The position numbers were made by a program, and so were the translations under genes. A stretch of DNA of 64,000 bases from JAZBPO01 sp963691775 (lineage in GTDB: Bacteria; Pseudomonadota; Gammaproteobacteria; Pseudomonadales; Azotimanducaceae), in assembly GCA_963691775.1 (NCBI GenBank), contig OY829369.1, positions 1,860,001 to 1,924,000 of the forward strand. The letters are read 5' to 3'. The notes under the pieces were generated by a model. That model was not told the origin of the DNA. It was given only the letters and a program-made list of their open reading frames with translations, and did not search any database. Of this stretch, positions 27,140-35,461 are shown piece after piece. How positions within the stretch are numbered: the stretch's first letter is position 1; every line of letters starts with the position of its first letter.

Positions 27140-27167
27140 GCGACCTGCGTGCAGTCGGGCACGCGCT

Positions 27168-27641
27168 TCAAGGCTCGGCCGACGCGTCGAACATCCAGTT
27201 CATGATCCACCAGCGATCGCCGTCAAACCAAAGCGAAATACTGTTCACCCCGTGATCGAATGGCTCGCCTCCGCGTGAGCGTGCGCTCACATAGCTGCTC
27301 CAGACGTGGGCGACGTCACCGAAGCGCTGCACGACGCGGTCCGTTTCCCACTCGTAGAAGGCCTGTTCCCGGGGCTGCGGATTCTCACCGTGATAGTCGT
27401 CGAGGGTCTGCACGTCGAGCACGCGCGTGCCGTCTGCTACGCGGCGAGCGATCGCAATCCAATGCTCAGGGTGGTGCAGATGACGGTCGCGCCCGACGTC
27501 CGGGACAACCCCCGCCGGCCCCGAGACAACCTCGTAGTAGGCGTTGATGATCGCATCGATCGACGCCACATCCGCGCGATGGTCCGCAGGGAATGCAAGC
27601 GGCGCCAGCAAGCTGACCGCGAACAGCAGGGCACGTCTCAC
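27168..27641 (-). CDS. Exported SnoaL/NTF2-like protein
   Basis: A 157-residue protein with a signal peptide (MRRALLFAVSLLAPLAFP) followed by a single NTF2-like cone fold: ASIDAIINAYYEVVSGPAG at the start and WFDGDRWWIMNWMFD at the end are typical of the SnoaL-like DUF4440-type group. Function unknown; such proteins bind or turn over small hydrophobic molecules. It has its own promoter region upstream (27642-27842, about 200 nt). Confidence 0.78.
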   Translation of the reverse strand: MRRALLFAVSLLAPLAFPADHRADVASIDAIINAYYEVVSGPAGVVPDVGRDRHLHHPEHWIAIARRVADGTRVLDVQTLDDYHGENPQPREQAFYEWETDRVVQRFGDVAHVWSSYVSARSRGGEPFDHGVNSISLWFDGDRWWIMNWMFDASAEP

Positions 27642-27842
27642 TTCAGGGTTCCTCCTTCTACGGGCACGCCATCGTGTGCCGGCGCGAGGGCGCAGGCGAA
27701 TCCGAACACGGAGCCTCCGACGCCGCTACGCTCTTCCAGGCACCTCGGCGCACCGAGGCGACCCGCGAGCATAGCTACGGAGCCCCCGCACCCCCGAACA
27801 CCCGGCTGCCCGCGGGATCGCTCGCGAAGCCCCGTTGGGCAC

Positions 27843-28280
27843 TCAGGGCGCGCGCTCTGCCGCTGCCTGCCGAGTGGCATCTTCGCCTTCGCAGCCCTGG
27901 CAGGTGCGCAGGGAAAGTACAACCGCACAGCCAATCGCGATGAGGCCGAGCCCGCTCCAGCGCGGCCAACCGGGCGGCACCGCGAACAGGATCGAGCTGC
28001 CGCCCACGCCGAACATCATCACCAGGGCGGTGATCTTGGCGCGCCAGGGCACGCAGCGGTTCTGCTCCCAATTGCGCACGATCGGGCCGAAGAGCGCGGA
28101 CTCGAGCAGCCATCGATGCATGCGCGGAGACGAACGCGCGAAGCACCAGGCCGCAACGAGGATGAAGGGGGTCGTAGGCAACAGGGGGAGCACGGCACCC
28201 AGGGCGCCGAGCACCACGAAGAAGAACCCTAGCAGGGTCCATGGATTGAACCAGTCGCGCTGCATGGCCTCGCCCGCCAA
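27843..28280 (-). CDS. DUF454 family inner-membrane protein (YbaN-like)
   Basis: A 145-residue membrane protein. The family signature LGALGAVLPLLPTTPFILVAAWCFARSSPRMHRWLLE is fully visible, as is IVRNWEQNRCVPWRAKITAL. About three hydrophobic helices. Function unknown. The end of this gene carries a Cys-rich tail (LRTCQGCEGED) not usual for the family. Confidence 0.85.
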   Translation of the reverse strand: MAGEAMQRDWFNPWTLLGFFFVVLGALGAVLPLLPTTPFILVAAWCFARSSPRMHRWLLESALFGPIVRNWEQNRCVPWRAKITALVMMFGVGGSSILFAVPPGWPRWSGLGLIAIGCAVVLSLRTCQGCEGEDATRQAAAERAP

Positions 28281-28316
28281 AGCCCGAACGCCCCCAATCC
28301 TACCGAATGCGCGTCC

Positions 28317-29174
28317 TCAGGACTCCGCGCTCAAGCGCTGGAAGCGCCAGTGCGCGCCCTCCTCCTGCGCGAGGACACCACACAGCCACGGCAGGGTTTC
28401 TTCCAGCATGTCACCGAGCGTCCAGGGCGGATGCAGCACGACGAGCCCACTCCCGGTCATGCCATGGCGTTCGGTATCCGGCTTCACCGAAGCTTCCGTG
28501 TACACAAGATCAGGAATACCGCTCGTGCGCAGTGCGTCATGAAGTTGATCAATGCGTGCCCGCTCTACGACCGGATACCAGACGGCCACCGTCCCGGTTG
28601 CGAAGCGACGATGCGCAGCGGCGAGGAAACGCACAACGGCCTCGTAATCGCTCTTCACCTCATAGGGCGGATCCACAAGCACAAGGCCGCGGCGGGACGG
28701 CGGCGGCAATTGCCCGAGCGCGCCGCGGAATCCGTCCTCTCGCAGCACCCGGGCCCGGCGGTCACCGGCTACGCATGCCGACAGCGCCTCGCCCTCGCCT
28801 GGATGCAATTCGAACAGCCGAAGTTCATCTGTCTCCCGAGCAATGCGCTGAGCGAAGACCGGCGAACCAGGATAGTGCGTGAGCGATTCCGCCCTCGCGC
28901 CATTCGCCCCTGACTCACCCACGAGCGCGCACAGGCGTGCGACCGAGTCGGGGAGATCGGGACGTCCCCACAGTCGATCGATGCCCGACCGGAACTCCTG
29001 GCGCTTCAGCGCTCGCTCGTCGCCGAGCGCATAGAGGCCCGCGCCGGCGTGCGTGTCCACGTAACGCCAGGGCTTCGGCTTGCGATTGAGGTGATCGAGC
29101 ACGTGCACAAGCACAAGGTGCTTGAGCACGTCCGCGTGATTGCCGGCGTGATAGCCGTGCTGATAGCTGAGCAT
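28317..29174 (-). CDS. rlmJ: 23S rRNA (adenine(2030)-N(6))-methyltransferase
   Basis: A 285-residue SAM-dependent enzyme that N6-methylates A2030 of 23S rRNA. The start MLSYQHGYHAGNHADVLKHLVL is diagnostic for RlmJ. Further motifs: VDTHAGAGLY (SAM site), YPGSP, LFELHP and the catalytic LVLVDPPYEVKSDYE (DPPY type). The length matches E. coli RlmJ (280). Confidence 0.95.
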   Translation of the reverse strand: MLSYQHGYHAGNHADVLKHLVLVHVLDHLNRKPKPWRYVDTHAGAGLYALGDERALKRQEFRSGIDRLWGRPDLPDSVARLCALVGESGANGARAESLTHYPGSPVFAQRIARETDELRLFELHPGEGEALSACVAGDRRARVLREDGFRGALGQLPPPSRRGLVLVDPPYEVKSDYEAVVRFLAAAHRRFATGTVAVWYPVVERARIDQLHDALRTSGIPDLVYTEASVKPDTERHGMTGSGLVVLHPPWTLGDMLEETLPWLCGVLAQEEGAHWRFQRLSAES

Positions 29175-29213
29175 GCAGGATCGAGGCGCCGCGATCGGCG
29201 CCTCTGGACGCGA

Positions 29214-30005
29214 TCAGACGATCGTCGAGCCGCCATCGACGACCCAGTTCTGGCCCGTCGAGTAGGACCCCGCCTTCGAGGCAAGGAACACGGCAACGCC
29301 GGCCAGCTCTTCCGGTTCGCCGATGCGGCGCAGCGGCACCGTCGACGTCACGCGCTCAAGGGTCGTCGGGTTTTCCCACAGCGCACGGGCAAAGTCGGTG
29401 CGAATGAGGCCCGGGGCGATGGCGTTCACGCGAATGCCCTTGGGCCCGTACTCGGCGGCGAGATTGCGGACCATCTGGAAGTCCGCGGCCTTCGAGATGT
29501 TGTAGGTGCCGATGACCGTGCTCGCGTGCAGGCCCCCGATCGACGAGACGATGATGATGGAGCCATCACCGCGCGCTTCCATTTCCGGCAACACCATGTG
29601 GCAGAGCCAGTGATTGGAGAGCACGTTGCACTGCATGATCTTCTCGAAGGCGCCGTCCGGGATGTCCTTGGACGGACCGTAGAAAGGATTCACGGCTGCG
29701 TTGCAGACCAGCACGTCTATCTGCCCCAGCTGAGCATGGGTCTCGTCGACCAGGGCCTGCAAGGCTTCCTTGTCGCCAATGTGCGCGGGAATGACGATCG
29801 CTCGGTTCGGCGCCTCCGCGCCGAGCATCTCGTTGATCTCGTCGGCCACGAGCTGGCAGCCGTCCGCCTTTCTCGAGCTGATCACGACGTTTGCACCGTG
29901 GCGCGCAAGCTCGACCGCAATGGCGCGGCCAATGCCCTTCGAAGAACCCGTGACAACGGCGTTCTTGCCGCTCATATCGAACATGCTGCCTGCTGCGACG
30001 CTCAT
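29214..30005 (-). CDS. Short-chain dehydrogenase/reductase (SDR)
   Basis: A 263-residue classical SDR: VVTGSSKGIGRAIAVEL (TGxxxGIG cofactor site), NAAVNPFYG, the catalytic Ser in VSSIGG and YNISKAA (Tyr-x3-Lys). The cofactor-selecting segment VISSRKADG carries Arg/Lys after strand 2, which favours NADP(H). The C-terminal ...GQNWVVDGGSTIV is typical of glucose-1-dehydrogenase-like members. It lies next to an acyl-CoA ligase gene, so it could be part of lipid or sterol side-chain catabolism. Confidence 0.88.
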   Translation of the reverse strand: MSVAAGSMFDMSGKNAVVTGSSKGIGRAIAVELARHGANVVISSRKADGCQLVADEINEMLGAEAPNRAIVIPAHIGDKEALQALVDETHAQLGQIDVLVCNAAVNPFYGPSKDIPDGAFEKIMQCNVLSNHWLCHMVLPEMEARGDGSIIIVSSIGGLHASTVIGTYNISKAADFQMVRNLAAEYGPKGIRVNAIAPGLIRTDFARALWENPTTLERVTSTVPLRRIGEPEELAGVAVFLASKAGSYSTGQNWVVDGGSTIV

Positions 30006-30075
30006 GGAGTCTCCCTCTGCGTAGGCCGCCCGTGCGGCCGGATATAGACCGGGGCCTCGGCCCCGGCGATTCGAT

Positions 30076-31710
30076 TCAAGCGATGCCCAATTGGGACTTC
30101 GCGTAGGCAGTGATCATCTTGTAATCGGCCTTCCCGTTCGAGGCTCGGCCGAGCGTCGCCCGTGAAAGCACGCGCTTCGGCGTCTTGTATCCGGCGAGGT
30201 GCGCGCGCGCGTGCGCGCGCAGGCCAGCCTCATCGAGCTCAGCACCCTCTCGGAGCGCCACGACTGCAGTCACCATCTGCCCCCACTTGTCATCCGGCAC
30301 TCCGACAACAAGTGCATCCTCAACGTCCGCGTGCTCCTTCAGCGTCTCCTCGACCTCTTCCGGATACACCTTCTCACCCGCCGTATTGATACAGACGCTG
30401 CCCCGGCCGAGCAGAACCAGAGTCCCGTCAGCCTCGACGCGGACCCAGTCGCCCGGCATGGAGTAGCGCGCTCCGTCGATGATCGGGAAGGTTTTCTTCG
30501 TCTTCTCCTCGTCCTTGAAGTATCCAAGGGGTATCGCACCGCCGCGCGCGATGAAGCCAGGCTCCGGATCCCCCGCCTTGACCTCGCGAAAGTCCTCCGT
30601 GAAGACCTTGCAGTGTTCGCCGAGAACGAAGCGCGCCGTTTCCACCGTACCCGCCGCCGTCGTGTCGCTGCGGCCGAAGCCTACTGCCTCGGATGCGCCA
30701 AAGGAGTCGGTGAGCACCATGTTCACGTTGTGACGCAGCAGACCCTGCTTCACCTCCATGGACCACATGACGCCCGAGGACAGCATCCCGAGCAGGGAAC
30801 TCACGTCGTAGGTATTGCCGTTCGCGTCGAGCTCTGCGAGTAGCGGTTTGGCGAAGGCGTCGCCGACGATGGCGAGATTGGTCGCCTGCCAACGCGTGAT
30901 CGCCTCGAGACACTCCTTCGCGTCAAAGCTCGCCCCCGTGAGCGTCAGGATTGTGCCGCCCTGAGCAAGCGTGCCGATCGCCGTGAAGAGACCGGTACCG
31001 TGCATGAGCGGACAGCAGGGAATGAGGCGCCCGCCGCCCCCGGCCGCCCGGACGTTCTCGACATGCTCGGCAAGCGTATTCGGCGGAATGAGGTTCGTCG
31101 CGGGCGTCGCACCTGCCGTGCCTGCGTGCCAGTGGTCGTCGAGGCGCCACATGACGCCCTTCGGCATGCCCGTCGTACCGCCCGTATACAGGAACAGCAT
31201 GTCATCACCGGAGCGCTCGATGGCGAGCGGACTTCCGTCGCCCTCAGTGCACAGCGTTTCGTAGGCGAGGGCCCCCTCGACGCTCGGAGTGCCGTCGTCG
31301 CCGACCTCGATCCAGATCTCGACCTTGGGCAGCCGGTCCTTCAGCGCGGCCACGTTGTCGGCGAACTCGCTGCCATAGACCACCACCTTGGCGTCAGAGT
31401 TATCGAAGATGTAGTAGAGCTCTTCGTCGACGTATCGGTAGTTGACGTTGACGTGCGTGAGGCGGCCCTTGAATGCCGCCGTCAGCGTTTCGGAGTAGGC
31501 GGGGTGATTGCGAAGGTAGAACGCAACCTTGTCCCCCGCTTCGGCGCCGTGCGCATACAGGGCCCGCGCAAGGCGATTCGTGCGGGCCGCGAAGGCGGAC
31601 CAGGTCACCACGCGATCGCCATGGATGAGCGCCGGCTTGTCGCCCGGTACTGCATCCGCAACGGCGTCCAGTACATCGCCGTAGTTCCAACCGCCCTCGA
31701 TCGCCACCAT
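30076..31710 (-). CDS. Acyl-CoA synthetase (AMP-forming)
   Basis: A 544-residue member of the ANL superfamily that activates a carboxylic acid as acyl-AMP and then acyl-CoA. Motifs: LYTGGTTGMPKGVMW (P-loop-like A3), DSFGASEAVG (A5), GDWVRVEADGTLVLLGR (A7/A8) and the C-terminal catalytic Lys in NGKADY. The start chosen is ATG 31710, which follows a purine-rich GGGGGAGAGGGAG run; a 33-nt longer start exists. It fits the fatty-acid/steroid-type FadD group, but the substrate is unknown. Confidence 0.88.
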   Translation of the reverse strand: MVAIEGGWNYGDVLDAVADAVPGDKPALIHGDRVVTWSAFAARTNRLARALYAHGAEAGDKVAFYLRNHPAYSETLTAAFKGRLTHVNVNYRYVDEELYYIFDNSDAKVVVYGSEFADNVAALKDRLPKVEIWIEVGDDGTPSVEGALAYETLCTEGDGSPLAIERSGDDMLFLYTGGTTGMPKGVMWRLDDHWHAGTAGATPATNLIPPNTLAEHVENVRAAGGGGRLIPCCPLMHGTGLFTAIGTLAQGGTILTLTGASFDAKECLEAITRWQATNLAIVGDAFAKPLLAELDANGNTYDVSSLLGMLSSGVMWSMEVKQGLLRHNVNMVLTDSFGASEAVGFGRSDTTAAGTVETARFVLGEHCKVFTEDFREVKAGDPEPGFIARGGAIPLGYFKDEEKTKKTFPIIDGARYSMPGDWVRVEADGTLVLLGRGSVCINTAGEKVYPEEVEETLKEHADVEDALVVGVPDDKWGQMVTAVVALREGAELDEAGLRAHARAHLAGYKTPKRVLSRATLGRASNGKADYKMITAYAKSQLGIA

Positions 31711-31835
31711 CTCCCTCTCCCCCATCATCCTCTGAGCGCTCACGCCGAGGGACCCGTCCCTGTCCCGGGACTCTGCTCACCCGAGCGCTCGCTTGTAACC
31801 GCCTGAGCCCGGCTTGTCGACGCCGGGCTTCGAGC

Positions 31836-32873
31836 TCAAGCCCCGGCGGCCTTGCCTACGGGTACGCCGTCCACGATCTGGTCAAGGAACTCCGAAAGCC
31901 CGTAGCCGACCTGACCGTCGCACTCATAGCGGGTCATGCCCTCGGCGATGCGGGTCGTCATCGCCTCCCCGTCCGGATTCGTGCGCCGATTGCGCAGCGG
32001 GATGAGCGACATCACCTCACCGGTGATCTCGTAGGTGCGCGCATCGGTGCGAGCGACGCAGCGCATGCGCGTCTGGCAGTCATCGGCGTCGTATTCCGCC
32101 TCGATGGAGACCTCGCGGAGCAGGGTGTAGGCGCCGTTCTCCAGCACCATGCCGCCCTGGCGCTGCGCACCGTCTGCACCGGTCACCACAGAAAGCATCA
32201 TCGCGAAGTCACGGCCGAAGTTCATGGGCAGCCAGCGATACCAGTGAATGTTCTGCCAATAGCGCGGGCCCCAGGAATGATCGCGCAGACCGAAGCCCTC
32301 GAGCGTCCAGGCTTCCTCGCCGATCCGGATATGGCCCTGCCCCGCCATGTGTTGCTCGTAGTGGCCGCGAGCAAAGGCCTTTTCTGCCGATTCCTCGATC
32401 GGCGAACCGTCCTCGTTCACCGGTTCGCCGCCGAACATGGGAGAGACCCCTTCAAAGTCGATCTCGATGCGGGCTTTCTCGATCGGGTTCTCCTTGAACG
32501 CGCGGCCAGGATTCATCATGTCCTTCGGCGTTGCGAGCAGGCACAGCGAGCCCTCATAGATGAGCCTCAAGCGGGCAAAGGGCTCGACGACCTCGAAGCG
32601 CATGCCGCCATTGTCGAATGCGTCGTTGGTGGTGCACTCCGGCCGCTTGAACATGAAGCCGATCCGGCCGTCGGGCAGATACACGCAGCAGGACATCTCT
32701 CCGCGCCCTTCGTTCGGGCGATTGGCGAGGCGGAACCAGCCGCCGATGCCCTGCGCCGGGTCGAAGAGATTGAAATACATCGACTCGTTGAAGTTCTCGG
32801 CGGCTTCGACGGGGTGGGTGTACTCGTCTTCCGGATCGAGGCGGATCCGGACGCCGGGGCGTTCCGTGGCCAT
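31836..32873 (-). CDS. DUF7064/7065-like protein
   Basis: A 345-residue soluble beta-rich protein. It starts EYTHPVEAAENFNESMYFNLFD, has GWFRLANRPNEGRGEMSCCVYLPDGRIGFMF, and later GFGLRDHSWGPRYWQNIHWYRWLPMNFG, which together resemble proteins annotated as DUF7064/7065 next to acyl-CoA ligases and LLM enzymes in sterol- or hydrocarbon-using bacteria. Function unknown. The recognisable pieces suggest a lipid-binding calycin-like fold, but that is a guess. Confidence 0.65.
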   Translation of the reverse strand: MATERPGVRIRLDPEDEYTHPVEAAENFNESMYFNLFDPAQGIGGWFRLANRPNEGRGEMSCCVYLPDGRIGFMFKRPECTTNDAFDNGGMRFEVVEPFARLRLIYEGSLCLLATPKDMMNPGRAFKENPIEKARIEIDFEGVSPMFGGEPVNEDGSPIEESAEKAFARGHYEQHMAGQGHIRIGEEAWTLEGFGLRDHSWGPRYWQNIHWYRWLPMNFGRDFAMMLSVVTGADGAQRQGGMVLENGAYTLLREVSIEAEYDADDCQTRMRCVARTDARTYEITGEVMSLIPLRNRRTNPDGEAMTTRIAEGMTRYECDGQVGYGLSEFLDQIVDGVPVGKAAGA

Positions 32874-33013
32874 TGCAGCGCTCCTGTGACTGGGTGCGCG
32901 GGTTAATTCCGGCGCATTAGACTTCGACGAGCCTAGGAGTTCGGCACGAAACGGACAAGCCGCACGGCGTGCGCCGCCGCCGTACCATGGCCGCACAGGG
33001 GAGGAGGACCCAG

Positions 33014-34105
33014 ATGAGCGACGCACCGATATCGAAGTTCCCGGAACTCGGCTTCTATGGACTGCCGGGGCACACGCGCACGCCGCGCGACGTGCTGCGC
33101 CAGGTGCAGGATGCGGAGGCGATGGGGATCGGTAACGTGATGATCTCGGAGCGTGCAGACTACAAAGAGATCGCAGCCATCTGCGGCGCCTGCGCGGCTG
33201 TCACCGAGTCGATCTTCATCGGAACCTCGGGGACCAATCTCAACACCCGCCATCCCGTGATCACCGCGTCCATGTGTTCGACGCTGTCCGCGCTCTCCGG
33301 CGGGCGTTTCGCGCTCGGGCTTGCGAAGGGGCCGAACCTCCGCTGGAAGGCCATGAACCTGCCGATCCCGACCTACGAACGAGAGCGCGATTTCGTCGAC
33401 GTGCTCAGACGGCTGCTCAGCGGTGAGGCGGTCACTGGCTACGCCGGCGCGCTGGGCGACATCCCCGCGATGAGCCTCGCCCCGTACGTCAGCGAGGATG
33501 TGCCGCTGCTCTATGTGGGCTTCGGCCCGAAGAGCCTCGAGCACGCGGGACGGATCTACGACGGTGCGCACCTGCACACCTTCATGACCGATGAGGCGCT
33601 GTCGAACGCCGTCGCGCAGTTCCGCGCAGGCGAGGCTGCGGCGGGACGGGAGGTCGGCCGCGGCAAACTCTGGAGCGTATTCGCCACCGCCTGCGACGTT
33701 TCGGAAGAAACCTATCTGCGCTACATCGTCGCCCGACTTGCAACCTATCTGCAGATTCCCGGCTATGGCGACATGCTCGTCGAGATCAACGGATGGGATC
33801 CGGAGGTACTGGCGCGCTTTCGCTCATCGGACGCAGTGAAGCGCGTCGGCGGACTCATCGACAGCGTCGCGACAACGGCCCAGATAGCAGAGGTTGAGAA
33901 GGTGATCCCCGAAGCATGGCGACCCGCTGCCGTCGGCGACGCCGCTACCTGCGCGCGCCGCTGGGTGGATCAGTTCGAAGCGGGCGCGGACGGCCTCGTC
34001 ATCCACGCGAGCACCCCCGAAGAGTTCGAACCCGTGCTGCGCGAGTACGAACGCATTCGCCCCAGCGCGCTCTTCGAGGGACGCACCAACCGTCCCGGCG
34101 GTTGA
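33014..34105 (+). CDS. LLM class flavin-dependent oxidoreductase
   Basis: A 363-residue luciferase-like monooxygenase (TIM barrel, F420 or FMN). Recognisable are GNVMISERADYKEIAAICGA, IFIGTSGTNLNTRHPVITASM, LSGGRFALGLAKG (the bacterial-luciferase core LxxGRFxLGxG) and LLYVGFGPKSLEHAGRIYDGA. The strong Shine-Dalgarno GAGGAGGA precedes ATG 33014. It is divergent from the DUF7064-like gene, and both lie beside the acyl-CoA ligase, suggesting one catabolic cluster. The cofactor cannot be decided. Confidence 0.88.
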   Translation: MSDAPISKFPELGFYGLPGHTRTPRDVLRQVQDAEAMGIGNVMISERADYKEIAAICGACAAVTESIFIGTSGTNLNTRHPVITASMCSTLSALSGGRFALGLAKGPNLRWKAMNLPIPTYERERDFVDVLRRLLSGEAVTGYAGALGDIPAMSLAPYVSEDVPLLYVGFGPKSLEHAGRIYDGAHLHTFMTDEALSNAVAQFRAGEAAAGREVGRGKLWSVFATACDVSEETYLRYIVARLATYLQIPGYGDMLVEINGWDPEVLARFRSSDAVKRVGGLIDSVATTAQIAEVEKVIPEAWRPAAVGDAATCARRWVDQFEAGADGLVIHASTPEEFEPVLREYERIRPSALFEGRTNRPGG

Positions 34106-34108
34106 AGG

Positions 34109-34759
34109 TCAGTCGCCAGGGCCGCTGCGGCGCGCGTGCAGCAACCAGAGCGGGTCAGCATTGGCAGGCGAGCGATCGGTCGCCTCCGGCGCCTCGAAGC
34201 GTCCGGTGCGGCGCAGACACTCCCCATACATGCGCAGGCGATCCGCCGGTGGTAGCGCATGGAAAGCGCGCACGGCCTTGGTCGGGAAGCAGCGATGCGA
34301 CGTAGCGATGATCACCTCGCCACCAGGGGCAAGCAGACGTCCGATCTCGTCGAACACTGCAATCGGATTCACGAGGTACTGCACCGACACCGCGATCAAC
34401 ACCGCATCGAAGGCTGCGTCTGCCCACGGCAGTCGCACGTTGCTGTTCAGGTTCTGGACGTGAAACTCGTCGAGGCGGTCATTGGCGGCGAGCTCCGCCG
34501 CGTTCATCCCGTGTCCCGCGACGTGGGCAAAGGAACGATCCGCCGGCAGATGGCTGATCCACGAGCTCATCAGATCCAGCACACGGCAGTTCGCCGGCAA
34601 TCGTTCGGCGTAGAACGCGGTAAGCGCGTCAATGGTGGCGGCATCGATGTGCGCAACCAGGCGCGGCTCGGCGTAGAACAGCGCATCGTCGCTGTCATCC
34701 TGACGCTCGAACAGGAAGTCGGGCAGGCCCGCTGCCCCCGCGTCGTTCGAAACTGTCAT
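34109..34759 (-). CDS. Methyltransferase-domain protein
   Basis: A 216-residue SAM-methyltransferase-like protein, with VLDLMSSWISHLP in place of the usual glycine-rich motif I, VAGHGMNAAELAANDRLDEFHVQNLN and AFDAVLIAVSVQYLVNPIAVFDEIGRLLAPGGEVIIATSHR. The degenerate motif I is common in this small sub-family; activity is thus uncertain. It converges with the LLM gene with 3 nt between stops. Confidence 0.78.
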   Translation of the reverse strand: MTVSNDAGAAGLPDFLFERQDDSDDALFYAEPRLVAHIDAATIDALTAFYAERLPANCRVLDLMSSWISHLPADRSFAHVAGHGMNAAELAANDRLDEFHVQNLNSNVRLPWADAAFDAVLIAVSVQYLVNPIAVFDEIGRLLAPGGEVIIATSHRCFPTKAVRAFHALPPADRLRMYGECLRRTGRFEAPEATDRSPANADPLWLLHARRSGPGD

Positions 34760-34983
34760 CCGCGCCTCCAGGGCCTCTACCGCTCGTCGGATACATGTTC
34801 GCAGATCGCCATCGAGTTTCGACCGTAAGCCTGCGAAACGTCTCCGACTTTCGAAAGAAATGGCAAGCGCGCGTCAGTAGACCATCGGAAGGCAGCTTCA
34901 CAGAAGTTCATTTTTCCTCCATAAAGCCTTCCTGGGGTCTTCAGAACAGCGCAGCCCCCAACAGACGATCCAGGGAGGACGTC

Positions 34984-35181
34984 ATGAAGATAGCGAGAGA
35001 CCCTTCTAGCCGCCTGTGGACGCTGACAAGCGGCACCCGTGTGCTCTACACCGGTTATCGAAGCCCTTGGGACAATCCGCGCCTGATGCGTGCGGCGGCC
35101 GAACAAGAGCAGACGGTCGTACCCACACGGCCGCGCACCGCACGCCGTTGCGCTACCCGGAAGGTGCCTGCGCTCAGCTGA
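34984..35181 (+). CDS. Small hypothetical protein
   Basis: A 65-codon frame with a very good Shine-Dalgarno (AGGGAGGA, 5 nt before ATG). It encodes MKIARDPSSRLWTLTSGT followed by RVLYTGYRSPWDNPRLM and a basic C-terminal tail. No membrane segment or known motif. The upstream 34890-34975 is less GC-rich than its surroundings and could hold its promoter. Plausible small gene, unproven. Confidence 0.45.
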   Translation: MKIARDPSSRLWTLTSGTRVLYTGYRSPWDNPRLMRAAAEQEQTVVPTRPRTARRCATRKVPALS

Positions 35182-35461
35182 TTCACCGGCCCGAGGTGGA
35201 TGCCTTGGGCGCCGGTTGCCGGCGGCACCCAACGCCCCTGACGCGTTCAATCCGCGCCGCGACTCCGCGTGCGTCTTCCCTCGTTTCGCCCCCGCCCGCG
35301 GGTGCGCCCGCATTCCGCGAGCTTGGTCGCCGCCCGCCGCCAAAGGCCTGCAAACCCGCGGGCGCGGCGCTCCATCGCAGCGGCAATCTCACAATCCCGC
35401 CTGCTGCGTCGCCGCCCTTTCCGCTATGCTGCGCGCCCTTTTCTTTTGCCGAGGAATCGTC
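35182..35461. other. Intergenic leader of the glycyl-tRNA synthetase gene
   Basis: About 280 nt before glycyl-tRNA synthetase. I looked for a T-box or other leader structure and found none that I could support; T-boxes would be unexpected in Pseudomonadota. Confidence 0.35.
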
